A stretch of DNA of 31,833 nt from contig NZ_QFOA01000037.1 in assembly GCF_003248505.1 (NCBI RefSeq), positions 1 through 31,833 of the forward strand, written 5' to 3'. Source of the stretch: Sphingobium sp. GTDB taxonomy: Bacteria > Pseudomonadota > Alphaproteobacteria > Sphingomonadales > Sphingomonadaceae. Below, piece by piece: positions 7,875 through 16,579 of this stretch. Position numbers and translations under genes: made by a program. Each line of letters opens with the position of its first letter. Positions within the stretch are counted from its first letter, which is position 1. The notes beneath the pieces are model-generated. The model worked only from the letters and a program-made list of their open reading frames with translations, made no database searches and was not told where the DNA came from.

Positions 7875-9136
7875 GTGCCGCCCCTCCATCCACCCATGTC
7901 CGGCGCCTGCCCACCGACTGGAAGTCGGACGCGATGCAGCGACGGATCGCGCGCCGCTATGCCGCCGAACGGCGGTTCAAGGCGGCGGGGCTGATCGCCG
8001 TGCTGCTGTCGGCGGCGTTCCTGGCCTTCCTGCTCGTCACGATGATGGGCAACGGCCTGCGCGGCTTCACCCGGACGCAGATCGCGGTGTCGGTGGATTT
8101 CCCCGCGTCGCCGCTGAAGCTCGATCCCGCCTCGATCACCGACACAGCGCTCGCCGAAGCGGGACTGCCGACGATGACCGCCGCGGTTGCCGAACGGGCG
8201 CTCGGCCCCGACGGCGACGACCTTATCGCGCCGACCGCCTGGCTCGCGATCCGCGACGCGATCAAGGACGACCCCTCGATCCTCAGACGGACCGAAACCA
8301 TTCAGCTGCCCGCCGCGACCGCGATCGACCTTGCCAACAAGGGCAAGGGCACGCCGGAGGCGGAAGCGACCGTGGATCGGCTGAAGAAGGCCGGCGTGCT
8401 GTCGACCGGGTTCAATGCGACCTTCCTGTCGTCGAGCGACGGCACCGATCCGACGCAGGTCGGTATCTGGGGCGCGTTCAAGGGATCGCTGCTGACGATG
8501 CTCGTCACGCTGCTGCTGAGCTTCCCCATCGGCGTCGCCACCGCCCTCTACCTGGAGGAATATGCGCCCAAGACCTGGTGGACCGACATCATTGAGGTGT
8601 CGATCAACAATCTGGCCGCCGTTCCGTCGATCATCTTCGGTCTGCTCGGCCTCTCCATCTTTCTGAACTTTCTCTACCTGCCGCGCTCCGCCGCGCTGGT
8701 GGGCGGGATGACGCTGGCGCTGATGACCATGCCGGTCATCGTCATCGCCGGGCGCAACGCGATCAAGGCGGTGCCGCCCAGCATCCGCGACGCCGCGCTC
8801 GGCATCGGCGCGTCGCCCGTGCAGGTCGTGTTCCAGCATGTGCTTCCGCTCGCCCTGCCCGGCATCCTCACCGGCACCATCATCGGCATGGCCCGCGCGC
8901 TGGGCGAAACCGCCCCGCTGCTGATGATCGGGATGCGCGCCTTCATCGCGACGCCGCCCGGCGGCGTCACCGATCCCGCCACCGTGCTGCCCGTCCAGAT
9001 CTTCCTGTGGTCCGACGAAGTGTCGAAGGGCTTCGTCGAGAAGACGTCCGCCGCCATCATCGTTCTGCTGGTCTTCCTGCTCGCGATGAACGGGCTCGCC
9101 ATCTACCTGCGCAACAAATTCGAAAGACGGTGGTAA
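7871..9136 (+). CDS. pstA: Phosphate ABC transporter permease PstA with large N-terminal periplasmic insert
   Basis: A 421-residue permease, well over the roughly 280-300 residues of E. coli-type PstA. A cytoplasmic N-terminus rich in Arg (about 1-35) is followed by one membrane segment (about 36-60). Next comes a soluble stretch of about 130 residues, the DUF3333-type region of alphaproteobacterial PstA. The normal permease core begins near residue 195 (LLTMLVTLLLSFPIGVATALYL), and the EAA loop SIRDAALGIGASPVQVV lies near 300. It starts on the ATG overlapping the pstC stop and is followed five bases later by pstB. The insert probably faces the periplasm between PstS and the channel; its role is not known to me. 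Confidence 0.94.
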   Translation: MSAAPPSTHVRRLPTDWKSDAMQRRIARRYAAERRFKAAGLIAVLLSAAFLAFLLVTMMGNGLRGFTRTQIAVSVDFPASPLKLDPASITDTALAEAGLPTMTAAVAERALGPDGDDLIAPTAWLAIRDAIKDDPSILRRTETIQLPAATAIDLANKGKGTPEAEATVDRLKKAGVLSTGFNATFLSSSDGTDPTQVGIWGAFKGSLLTMLVTLLLSFPIGVATALYLEEYAPKTWWTDIIEVSINNLAAVPSIIFGLLGLSIFLNFLYLPRSAALVGGMTLALMTMPVIVIAGRNAIKAVPPSIRDAALGIGASPVQVVFQHVLPLALPGILTGTIIGMARALGETAPLLMIGMRAFIATPPGGVTDPATVLPVQIFLWSDEVSKGFVEKTSAAIIVLLVFLLAMNGLAIYLRNKFERRW

Positions 9137-9141
9137 CCGCC

Positions 9142-9930
9142 ATGACCGAAGAACAAAAAGTCCTCGCCCCAGCCGACCCCAAGATGACCGCGCGCGACGT
9201 GAAGGTCTTCTACGGTCCCAAGCAGGCGATCAAGGGCGTCTCCATCGATGTCGACATGGATCATGTGACAGCCTTCATCGGCCCGTCGGGCTGCGGCAAG
9301 TCGACCTTCCTGCGCACGTTGAACCGCATGAACGACACCGTCGCCTCCGCTCGGGTCGAAGGGACGATCACGCTCGACGGGGACGACATCTACGCCCCCT
9401 CGATGGACGTGGTGCAACTGCGCGCGCGGGTGGGCATGGTGTTCCAGAAACCCAATCCCTTCCCCAAATCGATCTACGAGAATATCGCCTACGGCCCGCG
9501 CATCCACGGCCTTGCCGCGGGCAAGGCGGACATGGACGTGATCGTCGAGAAATCGCTGCGTCGCGCGGGATTGTGGGAGGAAGTGAAGGACCGGCTGCAC
9601 GACAGCGGCACCGCTCTGTCGGGCGGTCAGCAGCAGCGCCTGTGCATCGGGCGCGCCATCGCGGTGGAGCCGGAGGTCATCCTGATGGACGAACCCTGTT
9701 CCGCGCTCGACCCCATCGCCACCGCCAAGATCGAGGAGTTGATCCACGAACTGCGCGGTCGCTATGCCATCGTCATCGTCACCCACAATATGCAGCAGGC
9801 CGCCCGCGTATCGCAGCGCACGGCCTTCTTCCACCTGGGCGAACTGGTGGAATATGGCGTGACATCCGACATCTTTACCAATCCGCGTCAGGAGCGGACC
9901 AAGGATTATATCACCGGTCGCTACGGCTGA
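9142..9930 (+). CDS. pstB: Phosphate ABC transporter ATP-binding protein PstB
   Basis: A 262-residue ATPase that powers PstCA. Motifs: Walker A GPSGCGKST (47-55), Q loop FQKPNPFP (101-108), signature LSGGQQQR (159-166), Walker B VILMDEPCSALD (179-190) and switch His in VTHNMQQA. The length matches the family. The ATG at 9142 is five bases after the pstA stop; an upstream in-frame extension runs inside pstA and is not used. PstB with PhoU also relays transporter state to PhoR. phoU follows after 17 bases. Confidence 0.96.
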   Translation: MTEEQKVLAPADPKMTARDVKVFYGPKQAIKGVSIDVDMDHVTAFIGPSGCGKSTFLRTLNRMNDTVASARVEGTITLDGDDIYAPSMDVVQLRARVGMVFQKPNPFPKSIYENIAYGPRIHGLAAGKADMDVIVEKSLRRAGLWEEVKDRLHDSGTALSGGQQQRLCIGRAIAVEPEVILMDEPCSALDPIATAKIEELIHELRGRYAIVIVTHNMQQAARVSQRTAFFHLGELVEYGVTSDIFTNPRQERTKDYITGRYG

Positions 9931-9947
9931 CCGGCGGGAGAGACGAT

Positions 9948-10643
9948 ATGGCTGAACATACGATCAAGGCTTTCGACGAGGAAATCGACACGCTGCGCGG
10001 TCTCATCGCAGAGATGGGCGGACGGGCCGAGGCGGCGATCGAGAATGCGATGGTCGCGCTGCTGCGGCAGAATCGCGATCTGGCAGCGCAGGTGGTCGCC
10101 GACGACAAGCGCATCGACGCGATCGAGGCGGAGGTCGAAAAGCTGGTGATCCAGATCATCGCCCTGCGCGCGCCGATGGCGAACGACCTGCGCGACGTGA
10201 TCGCAGCGCTCAGGATCGTGAGCGTGGTCGAGCGCATCGGCGACTATGCCAAGAACATCGCCAAGCGCGTGCCGATGATCGTGACCAACAGCCGGACGAT
10301 GGAGCCGGTGTCGCTGCTTCCTTCCATGGGGCAGGTCGCGGGCGAAATGGTGCACGACGCCCTTAACGCCTTTGCCGCGCGCGATCCCGACCTGGCGCTG
10401 GCGGTGGTGGAGCGCGACACGGTGGTCGACGATTTTTATAACAGCGTCTTCCGCACGCTGGTGACGTTCATGGTCGAAAATCCCAAGACGATCAGCGAAT
10501 GCGCGCACCTGCTGTTCGTGGCCAAGAATATCGAACGTATCGGCGACCATGCGACCAATGTCGCGGAGATGGTCTATTACGCGGCGACCGGCAAGACCCT
10601 GCCGGATCGCGAACGCGGCCACGATTTCCAGCCGGAGGATTGA
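9948..10643 (+). CDS. phoU: Phosphate signalling protein PhoU
   Basis: A 231-residue all-helical protein with two PhoU repeats (about 10-105 and 115-215). Each carries the acidic metal-site pattern seen in the family, for example RIVSVVERIGDYAKNIAKR in the first repeat and KNIERIGDHATNVAEMV in the second. It restrains PhoR autokinase activity when Pst is transporting. The ATG at 9948 is preceded by GGGAGA. It sits between pstB and phoB, and four bases separate its stop from the phoB start. Length and repeats are normal. Confidence 0.95.
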   Translation: MAEHTIKAFDEEIDTLRGLIAEMGGRAEAAIENAMVALLRQNRDLAAQVVADDKRIDAIEAEVEKLVIQIIALRAPMANDLRDVIAALRIVSVVERIGDYAKNIAKRVPMIVTNSRTMEPVSLLPSMGQVAGEMVHDALNAFAARDPDLALAVVERDTVVDDFYNSVFRTLVTFMVENPKTISECAHLLFVAKNIERIGDHATNVAEMVYYAATGKTLPDRERGHDFQPED

Positions 10644-10647
10644 GCGC

Positions 10648-11349
10648 ATGGCACGGGCGAAGATGCTGCTGGTGGAGGATGACGCGGCGCTCGCCGAACT
10701 GCTCATCTGGCATTTCAAGCGGGAGGATTTCGACGTCGCACATACCGTCGACGGCGAGGAAGCGCTGCTGATGGCGCAGGAGAATACGCCCGACATCGTG
10801 CTGCTCGACTGGATGGTCGAGAGCCTGTCGGGCATCGAGGTGTGCCGACGCCTGCGCCGCATGAACGGCACCGCCAACATCCCCATCATCATGCTGACCG
10901 CGCGCGGCGAGGAAGAGGATCGGGTTCGCGGGCTGGAAACCGGGGCGGACGATTATGTGACCAAGCCCTTTTCTCCGCGCGAACTGGTCGCGCGCGTGGG
11001 TGCGGTGTTGCGCCGGGTGCGCCCCGCTCTGGCCGGCGAGACGCTGACCTTCGCCGACGTGGAGATGGACACGGTGGGACACAAGGTGCGTCGCAGCGGG
11101 CAGGTGATTCCGCTCGGCCCGACCGAGTTCCGGCTGCTCAAGCATTTTCTGGAGCATCCCGGCTGGGTCTTCTCGCGCGAGCGGCTGCTCGACAGCGTGT
11201 GGGGGCAGGACAGCGATATCGAACTGCGCACCGTCGACGTGCACATCCGCCGCCTGCGCAAGGCGATCAACGGCGACGGGCAGTATCAGGATATCATCCG
11301 CACCGTCCGGTCGGCGGGCTACGCGCTCGACACCGAAGGGGTAGGCTGA
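10648..11349 (+). CDS. phoB: Phosphate regulon response regulator PhoB
   Basis: A 233-residue OmpR-family activator. The receiver domain (1-120) has the acidic pair Asp11/Asp12, phospho-acceptor Asp54 (VLLDWM), Thr84 and Lys106 (TKPFSP). The C-terminal winged helix (about 132-230) includes LGPTEFRLLKHFLEHPG and IELRTVDVHIRRLRKAI. The start at 10648 follows GGAGG. It is the last gene of the phosphate cluster, about 5.3 kb from its sensor phoR. It converges on the L,D-transpeptidase gene with only four bases between stops. It should bind the Pho box before pstS and so control its own operon. Confidence 0.95.
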   Translation: MARAKMLLVEDDAALAELLIWHFKREDFDVAHTVDGEEALLMAQENTPDIVLLDWMVESLSGIEVCRRLRRMNGTANIPIIMLTARGEEEDRVRGLETGADDYVTKPFSPRELVARVGAVLRRVRPALAGETLTFADVEMDTVGHKVRRSGQVIPLGPTEFRLLKHFLEHPGWVFSRERLLDSVWGQDSDIELRTVDVHIRRLRKAINGDGQYQDIIRTVRSAGYALDTEGVG

Positions 11350-11353
11350 CCCG

Positions 11354-12220
11354 TCAGTCCGCCGCCGCGACCGATGCGGGCATTGCCGCCGGATAGGCGT
11401 GAAGCTGCGGGAAGACCGCTTCGGGCGACTTCACGTCGGGGAGGATGTAGACATAGCCTCCCCGCTTCGCAAACAGCGGGCTGACCTTCGCATAGAAGCG
11501 CTTGGGCACGTTGATGCAGCCGAAGGTGATGCGGTTGTCGGCGATGTCGGGAGACAGCATCCGCTCCACCCGCTTTTCCTTGGGATTGCCGGGTGGAATG
11601 GTGTGGAGCGCGACCGAGGTCGTATAGTCGACCCACAGCACGCGGGTCTTGCCCGCCGCGACCCCGAACTTTGCAAGGAAGCGACCGGCCGGGGTGGTCT
11701 TTTCCGCCGGGCCGATCTCCGCCAGAGATTTGGCGCCGACGCCGGGCGTCGCATCGTCGCCCGCCATGATGCCGATCAGCGCCGGCGCGTCGGCGACCAG
11801 CGCGCCCTTGGCATCGTAGAGCCAGATGCGGGCGGCCTGCTTGTCGAGGATGACGTAGGGCAGCTTTCCATTGTCGCGCGCGGACCCGACCCAGCCCATC
11901 ACGCGCTGCGCGGCGGGGGTGGGATCGACGACCATTTCGGTCGCGTCGGGGGCGGCTGGGGGCGCGTCCGCACGGGGCTTGGCGCGGCCCGGAACGGCCT
12001 TCTTTTTGGGGGTTTTGGCGGCCTGATTGCTGGGGGCAAGGGCACGTTTCGCGACAGCGAAGTAGACAGCCGATGCATGATTTTCGATCGATGAACGACC
12101 GGACGCATCGTCAGCGATTGATGACTGGAAATCACGAATGAAGACAGCGGCGTGGGCCTGCGTCGGCGTCAGAAAGGTCAAGGCCAGCGCGGCTGACCCC
12201 GGCAACGATGTCATCATCAA
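11354..12220 (-). CDS. L,D-transpeptidase (YkuD family), exported
   Basis: A 288-residue protein with a short signal-like N-terminus ending TQAHA, then a Pro/Ala/Lys-rich linker (about 60-95) and a C-terminal YkuD domain (about 120-275). The catalytic region holds His206 (ALHTIPP) and Cys235 in TFGCINV. The family motif is normally [ST]HGC; here Phe replaces the His. Such enzymes make 3-3 peptidoglycan cross-links or attach proteins to peptidoglycan in the periplasm. The signal peptide lacks positive residues (MMMTSLPGSA), so the true start could differ, though no better one was found. It lies downstream of an intrinsic terminator, so it probably has its own promoter in 12221-12246 or is read at low level from upstream. 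Confidence 0.85.
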   Translation of the reverse strand: MMMTSLPGSAALALTFLTPTQAHAAVFIRDFQSSIADDASGRSSIENHASAVYFAVAKRALAPSNQAAKTPKKKAVPGRAKPRADAPPAAPDATEMVVDPTPAAQRVMGWVGSARDNGKLPYVILDKQAARIWLYDAKGALVADAPALIGIMAGDDATPGVGAKSLAEIGPAEKTTPAGRFLAKFGVAAGKTRVLWVDYTTSVALHTIPPGNPKEKRVERMLSPDIADNRITFGCINVPKRFYAKVSPLFAKRGGYVYILPDVKSPEAVFPQLHAYPAAMPASVAAAD

Positions 12221-12246
12221 GGGCGGTTACTCGAAAAGATCGGACG

Positions 12247-12277
12247 AAAAGGGCGGCGCGCCCGGTGCGCGCCGCCC
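12247..12277 (-). terminator. Intrinsic terminator of the small lipoprotein gene
   Basis: A perfect 11-base-pair GC stem (12251-12261 with 12267-12277) and a five-base loop. Read on the minus strand it is followed by TTTT. It begins 17 bases after the lipoprotein stop. Confidence 0.85.
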
Positions 12278-12293
12278 TTCGATCCGGTTGCCG

Positions 12294-12596
12294 TCAGTTG
12301 CGCGGACGCTTGCGCTGCGCTTCGACCATGCGCTGTTCGACGCCATCGACGCGCGAGCCGAGCTGGTCGAGACGCTGACCGTTCTGCTGTGCCTGACCCG
12401 CGGCCGAGCGCGCTTCGCCCAGCGCCTGCTGTGCGGTGGCGTCGGTCTGCTGGAGGCGCGAATCGAGCGCATCGACGCGCTGGTTCACGGTCGCGACCTG
12501 TTCGCGCACGAAGCCCTTTGTGGCGCACCCGCCCAGGCCCAGTGCGCCCACCAGCACCAGCGAGAGGGGAACGATCTTCTTGACGGAAGGCGACAT
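12294..12596 (-). CDS. Small alanine-rich coiled-coil lipoprotein
   Basis: A 100-residue lipoprotein. The signal MSPSVKKIVPLSLVLVGALG leads to lipobox LGGC with Cys24 as the lipid-bearing residue. The mature part (about 25-92) is a heptad-like coiled coil of QxVDALxSRLQQTDATAQQAL type, with Ala at regular spacing, like the alanine-zipper of Lpp and of small OmpA-associated lipoproteins. The tail is basic (QRKRPRN), which could contact peptidoglycan as Lpp does, although a terminal Lys is lacking. The ATG at 12596 has AAAGGAGC eight bases upstream. It is monocistronic: a terminator follows and the def terminator lies upstream. An envelope-structural role is inferred from architecture only. Confidence 0.8.
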   Translation of the reverse strand: MSPSVKKIVPLSLVLVGALGLGGCATKGFVREQVATVNQRVDALDSRLQQTDATAQQALGEARSAAGQAQQNGQRLDQLGSRVDGVEQRMVEAQRKRPRN

Positions 12597-12748
12597 GGTT
12601 ATTGCTCCTTTAATTTTCCAAGCGAAACGGTTCCAAGCCGAGCAAGGTTCATCCGACAAGCGAGATTCCGACGATTTGTGCATCCTGCCCGACCAATGGA
12701 ACAAGATGAACGGATTGAAAGAAAAGGATTTTTTGGCGAAAACACAAG

Positions 12749-12780
12749 AAAAAACGCCCCGACCGCAAGGTCAGGGCGTT
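12749..12780 (-). terminator. Intrinsic terminator of def
   Basis: A stem of AACGCCC with GGGCGTT, extended by GACC with GGTC across one C/A mismatch, and a four-base loop. On the minus strand it is followed by TTTTTCTTG. It starts 28 bases after the def stop and has the right orientation. The remaining intergenic stretch, 12597-12748, holds the lipoprotein ribosome site; no clear promoter was identified. Confidence 0.8.
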
Positions 12781-12808
12781 GCTTTACTTGGACATTCCCG
12801 GTTTTCGG

Positions 12809-13339
12809 TCAGGCCGCCTTGCGCGCCTTGATCAGCTTCTTCATCAGCATGTCGCGCTTCAGCCGCGAGAGGTGGTCGATGAAGAGAATCCCCTCCAGAT
12901 GATCCATCTCATGCTGGAGGCAGGTGGCGATCAGCCCTTCGAGCTGCTCCTCATGGATGCGCCCGTCGCGGTCCATCCAGCTGGCACGGATGACGGCGGG
13001 ACGCTCCACTTCGGCGAACTGGTCGGGAACGGACAGGCAGCCCTCGTTATAGACGGACAGATCGTCCGACCCCTTGAGGATTTCAGGGTTGATGAACACC
13101 AGCGGCTTCTTGACCGGGGGGGCACCTTCCTTGTCCGATTCGGGTTCCTGAAGGTCGATCACCAGTACCCGCTTGGGCACGCCGACCTGGATCGCGGCGA
13201 GGCCGATGCCGGGCGCGTCGTACATGGTGTCGAACATGTCGTCGATCAGGGTTTGCAGATCGTCGTCGATGGTTTCGACCGGGGTCGAAATGGAGCGCAG
13301 GCGCGGATCGGGCGCTTCTAGGATGGGACGGATTGCCAT
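12809..13339 (-). CDS. def: Peptide deformylase
   Basis: Removes the N-formyl group from new proteins in the cytoplasm; 176 residues. All three motifs are intact: GIGLAAIQVG (44-53), EGCLSVP with metal ligand Cys101, and QHEMDHLEG with ligands His143 and His147 and catalytic Glu144. A short insert, PESDKEGAPPVKK (about 66-78), sits between strands as in many alphaproteobacterial enzymes. The ATG at 13339 is chosen because MAIRPIL is the conserved family start; its ribosome site is weak. It follows recR by about 80 bases on the same strand. fmt, which makes the matching formyl-Met-tRNA, is nearby but on the opposite strand. Confidence 0.96.
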   Translation of the reverse strand: MAIRPILEAPDPRLRSISTPVETIDDDLQTLIDDMFDTMYDAPGIGLAAIQVGVPKRVLVIDLQEPESDKEGAPPVKKPLVFINPEILKGSDDLSVYNEGCLSVPDQFAEVERPAVIRASWMDRDGRIHEEQLEGLIATCLQHEMDHLEGILFIDHLSRLKRDMLMKKLIKARKAA

Positions 13340-13421
13340 GATCGAAACATAGGCGGAACGGCCAATCGATTCAAGCTGGCGCTGCGCCGCGCTTTTTCGA
13401 TCAGACCGATCGGGTGCGCCG

Positions 13422-14018
13422 TCAACCCACCGGTCTTCGCGCGCGCAACGCCTGCGCCAGCGTGCCTTCGTCGAGATAGTCGAGTTCGCCGCCGACCGGG
13501 ACACCGTGGGCAAGCTGCGTCAGGCGAATGGGGAAACGCTCCAGCCGCTCGGCCAGATAATGGGCGGTCGTCTGCCCCTCCAGCGTCGCGTTCATCGCCA
13601 GCACGACCTCGTCGATGCCGCCCGCCTCCACCCGCGCGACCAGCGCGTCGATGGTCAGGTCCTCCGGCCGCACCCCCTCCAGCGCCGAAAGCCGACCGCC
13701 CAACACATGGAAACGGCCAGGAAACAGGCGCGACCGGTCGAGCGCCCAGAGGTCGGACACATCCTCCACGACGCATAACGCGCGCGCGTCGCGGCGGGGA
13801 TCGGCGCAGATGCCGCACGGATCGACGGTATCGACATTGCCGCACACCCCGCAGGTCACGAGCCGTTCGTTCACCGCCTCCAGCGCGCGCAGCAGCGGCT
13901 CCATCGCGCTTTCCCGGCGTTTGAGGAGATGCAGCACCGCACGCCGCGCCGAGCGGGGACCAAGGCCCGGGAGCCGCGAGAGCGCTTGCGTCAAAGTGTC
14001 GATTTCGGGAGAGGCCAT
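13422..14018 (-). CDS. recR: Recombination mediator RecR
   Basis: A 198-residue protein that helps RecF/RecO load RecA on gapped DNA. The N-terminal helix-hairpin-helix LSRLPGLGPRSARRAVLHLL is followed by a four-cysteine zinc finger (CGVCGNVDTVDPCGIC), a Toprim domain starting LCVVEDVSDLWAL, and the C-terminal VPVGGELDYLDEGTLAQAL. Length is exactly that of the family. The ATG at 14018 (MASPEIDTL) is chosen over 14129 because the extra residues are not family-like. It is divergent from fmt and co-directional with def. Confidence 0.96.
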   Translation of the reverse strand: MASPEIDTLTQALSRLPGLGPRSARRAVLHLLKRRESAMEPLLRALEAVNERLVTCGVCGNVDTVDPCGICADPRRDARALCVVEDVSDLWALDRSRLFPGRFHVLGGRLSALEGVRPEDLTIDALVARVEAGGIDEVVLAMNATLEGQTTAHYLAERLERFPIRLTQLAHGVPVGGELDYLDEGTLAQALRARRPVG

Positions 14019-14127
14019 GGCGTGAGATAAGGGGTTGCATGTCCCGTCGACAAGGGGTTTGAGGATCGTCTTTGGAAATGCGCCGTGGGGCGCGTTTGGG
14101 ATGCGGCACCGGAACTGGGAACCGATC

Positions 14128-15036
14128 ATGCGTATCGTCTATATGGGCACCCCCGATTTCGCCGTTCCCGCGCTCGACGCGCTGATCGCGGCGGGGCATG
14201 AGGTCGTTGCGGTCTACAGCCAGCCGCCCCGCCCCGCCGGCCGGGGCAAGGCGCTGCGCCCCTCCCCCGTGCATCTGCGGGCGCAAGCGCTGGGGATCGA
14301 CGTGCGCACGCCACTGTCGCTCAGGGACGCGGACACGCAGGGGGCGTTCGCAGCGCTGGCGGCGGACGCGGCGGTCGTGGCGGCATACGGGCTCATCCTG
14401 CCGCGCGCGATCCTCGCCGCGCCGCGCCATGGCTGCATGAACATCCACGCTTCGCTGCTGCCGCGCTGGCGCGGGGCCGCGCCGATCCAGCGGGCGATCC
14501 TGGCCGGCGACAATGTGACCGGCGTCACAATCATGGACATGGAAGCCGGGCTCGACACCGGCCCGATGCGCGCCAAGCACGTCACCCCGATCGAGGACAA
14601 GACGGCAGGCGCGCTGACCGCCGAACTGGCGATGGCGGGCGCGGAACTGATGGTCGAGGTGCTGGACGACCTGACGCTCCACCCGCCGATGCCGCAGCCC
14701 GACGAGGGCGTGACCCATGCCGCCAAGATCGACAAGGCCGAAGCCCGCATCGACTTCACAAAGGGCGCCCATGCGGTCGAGCGGCAGGTGCGCGCGTTCA
14801 ATCCCGCGCCGGGCGCTTTCTTCGAATATCGTGGCGAGCGATTCCGCATCCTGGCCGCTCATGTGGAGCATCATGGCGGCGAACCGGGCATGTTGCTGGA
14901 CGACAGCCTCTTGATCGGGTGCGGCCATGACGCTCTTCGCCCGACGCTGATCCAGCGGGCGGGCAAGGGCGCAATGAGCGCGGGCGAACTGCTGCGCGGA
15001 TTCGACATGCCTGCGGGCAGCCGCGTCGGAGAGTGA
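14128..15036 (+). CDS. fmt: Methionyl-tRNA formyltransferase
   Basis: Formylates initiator Met-tRNA using 10-formyl-THF; 302 residues. The N-terminal domain begins MRIVYMGTPDFAVPAL. The catalytic segment NIHASLLPRWRGAAPIQ gives Asn105 and His107, with Asp143 in GLDTGP. The C-terminal OB-like domain (about 205-300) contains RQVRAFNPAPGAFF. The ATG at 14128 is the family start; earlier in-frame codons overlap the recR promoter region. truA follows after seven bases, so the two are an operon. Confidence 0.96.
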   Translation: MRIVYMGTPDFAVPALDALIAAGHEVVAVYSQPPRPAGRGKALRPSPVHLRAQALGIDVRTPLSLRDADTQGAFAALAADAAVVAAYGLILPRAILAAPRHGCMNIHASLLPRWRGAAPIQRAILAGDNVTGVTIMDMEAGLDTGPMRAKHVTPIEDKTAGALTAELAMAGAELMVEVLDDLTLHPPMPQPDEGVTHAAKIDKAEARIDFTKGAHAVERQVRAFNPAPGAFFEYRGERFRILAAHVEHHGGEPGMLLDDSLLIGCGHDALRPTLIQRAGKGAMSAGELLRGFDMPAGSRVGE

Positions 15037-15043
15037 GCGGCGC

Positions 15044-15784
15044 ATGACCCGTTTCGCCTTCACCGTCGAGTTCGACGGCCGCCCCTTCATGGGCTGGCAG
15101 CGCCAAGCGCATGGACCGAGCGTCCAGCAGAGCATCGAGGACGCGATATCCAAGGTCACGGGCGAGCGCGTCGCGGTCCATGCGGCAGGGCGCACCGACG
15201 CAGGAGTGCACGGCATCGGCATGCGCGCCCACGCCGATATCGCAAAGGCGATTGCGCCCTTTCGCCTGATGGAGGCGCTGAACGCGGTGATGCGTCCCGC
15301 ACCGGTGGCGATCCTCGATTGCGAGGAAGCGCCGGGCGACTGGCATGCGCGATTTTCCTGCACGGGCCGGTCCTATGTCTACCGCATCGCCAACCGACGG
15401 GCGCCGATGACGTTCGAGAACGGGCTGGTGTGGCGGGTAATCCAGCCGCTGGACGCCGGGGCGATGCACGCGGCGGCGCAGATGCTGGTGGGGCGGCACG
15501 ATTTCACCACTTTCCGTTCGGTCCATTGCCAGGCGGCCAGTCCTGTGAAGTCTCTCGACCGGCTGGACGTGGAGCGCGACGGCGACCGGATCGCGATCCA
15601 TGCGCAAGCGCGATCCTTCCTGCATCATCAGGTGCGCTCGATGGTCGGGTGCCTGGCGATGGTGGGCATGGGGCGGTGGCGGGCGGAAGACCTGCGCGCC
15701 GCATTAAACGCGCGGGATCGCGCCGCCCTCGCCCTCAACGCGCCGCCGGACGGGCTTTATTTCGTGCGCGCAACCTATCCGTAG
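15044..15784 (+). CDS. truA: tRNA pseudouridine(38-40) synthase TruA
   Basis: Makes pseudouridine at positions 38-40 of the tRNA anticodon arm; 246 residues. The catalytic motif GRTDAGVHG holds Asp52. Family segments FDGRPFMGWQRQ near the start, RSYVYRI in the middle and RSFLHHQVRSMVG in the C-terminal half are all present. Length is normal. It forms an operon with fmt and converges on the next gene with two bases between the stop codons. Confidence 0.96.
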   Translation: MTRFAFTVEFDGRPFMGWQRQAHGPSVQQSIEDAISKVTGERVAVHAAGRTDAGVHGIGMRAHADIAKAIAPFRLMEALNAVMRPAPVAILDCEEAPGDWHARFSCTGRSYVYRIANRRAPMTFENGLVWRVIQPLDAGAMHAAAQMLVGRHDFTTFRSVHCQAASPVKSLDRLDVERDGDRIAIHAQARSFLHHQVRSMVGCLAMVGMGRWRAEDLRAALNARDRAALALNAPPDGLYFVRATYP

Positions 15785-15786
15785 AG

Positions 15787-16509
15787 TCAGGTCAGCGTCG
15801 TGCGGAACGGGGTGAAGTCGGTATGCTCGTCATAGATGTCGAGCCCCTCGCGCCGCTTGACGAAGCCGACCACGGCATAGGTGACCGGCGTCAGCAACGC
15901 TTCCCAGCCGACCTTCATCGCCCAGTTGGTGACCATCACCGTCGCCACCTGCGCGTCGGTCCACTGGCCGTAGAAGGCAAGCGGGTAGAAGAGCAGGCTG
16001 TCCACCCCCTGCCCCACCACGGTCGACCCGATGGTGCGCATCCACAAATGGCGCCCCTGCGTCAGGAGCTTCATCTTGGAGAGGACGAAGCTGTTGGCGA
16101 ACTCGCCCGCCCAAAAGGCGCATAGCGAAGCGAAGACGATGCGCCAGGTGCTGCCGAACACGGCCTCATAGGCTTTCTGATCGGGCCAGCCGTCGGCGGG
16201 CGGCAGGGCGACGACCACCCAGCTCATGAGCGCCATGAAGATCATCGCGGCGAACCCCGCCCATACGCACCGCCGCGCGCGGGCATAGCCATAGACTTCG
16301 GTCAGCACGTCGCCCAGCACATAGCCCAGCGGAAAGAACAGGATGCCCGCCCCGAAGGTGAAGCCGCCCACGCTCGACAGCTTGGCCGCGCCGATGAGGT
16401 TGGACAGCAGCAGGATCGTAACGAACGCCGCCATGAAAAAGTCGTAGTAGCGCAGCGGCCGCGCGCCCAGCGCCCCTGCGTCCATCCGCTGCAATGCCCC
16501 GTCGTTCAT
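15787..16509 (-). CDS. Queuosine precursor transporter (YhhQ/VUT family)
   Basis: A 240-residue integral membrane protein with about six hydrophobic segments, starting YYDFFMAAFVTILLLSNLIGA. The family hallmarks are the acidic/aromatic loop LGDVLTEVYGYARAR, FWAGEFANSFVLSKMK, and TIGSTVVGQGVDSLLFYPLAF. YhhQ takes up 7-cyano- or 7-aminomethyl-7-deazaguanine for queuosine in tRNA. The ATG at 16509 is used; a TTG at 16545 with AGGGG upstream would add 12 residues, and I cannot decide between them. It is single and convergent with truA. No que genes are in view. Confidence 0.88.
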   Translation of the reverse strand: MNDGALQRMDAGALGARPLRYYDFFMAAFVTILLLSNLIGAAKLSSVGGFTFGAGILFFPLGYVLGDVLTEVYGYARARRCVWAGFAAMIFMALMSWVVVALPPADGWPDQKAYEAVFGSTWRIVFASLCAFWAGEFANSFVLSKMKLLTQGRHLWMRTIGSTVVGQGVDSLLFYPLAFYGQWTDAQVATVMVTNWAMKVGWEALLTPVTYAVVGFVKRREGLDIYDEHTDFTPFRTTLT

Positions 16510-16579
16510 GGCCGCGATGATTATCGGCTGCCCTGCCGATTGCAAGCTGCCCCTGCGACCGCTATTCGCGACAGGCGAC

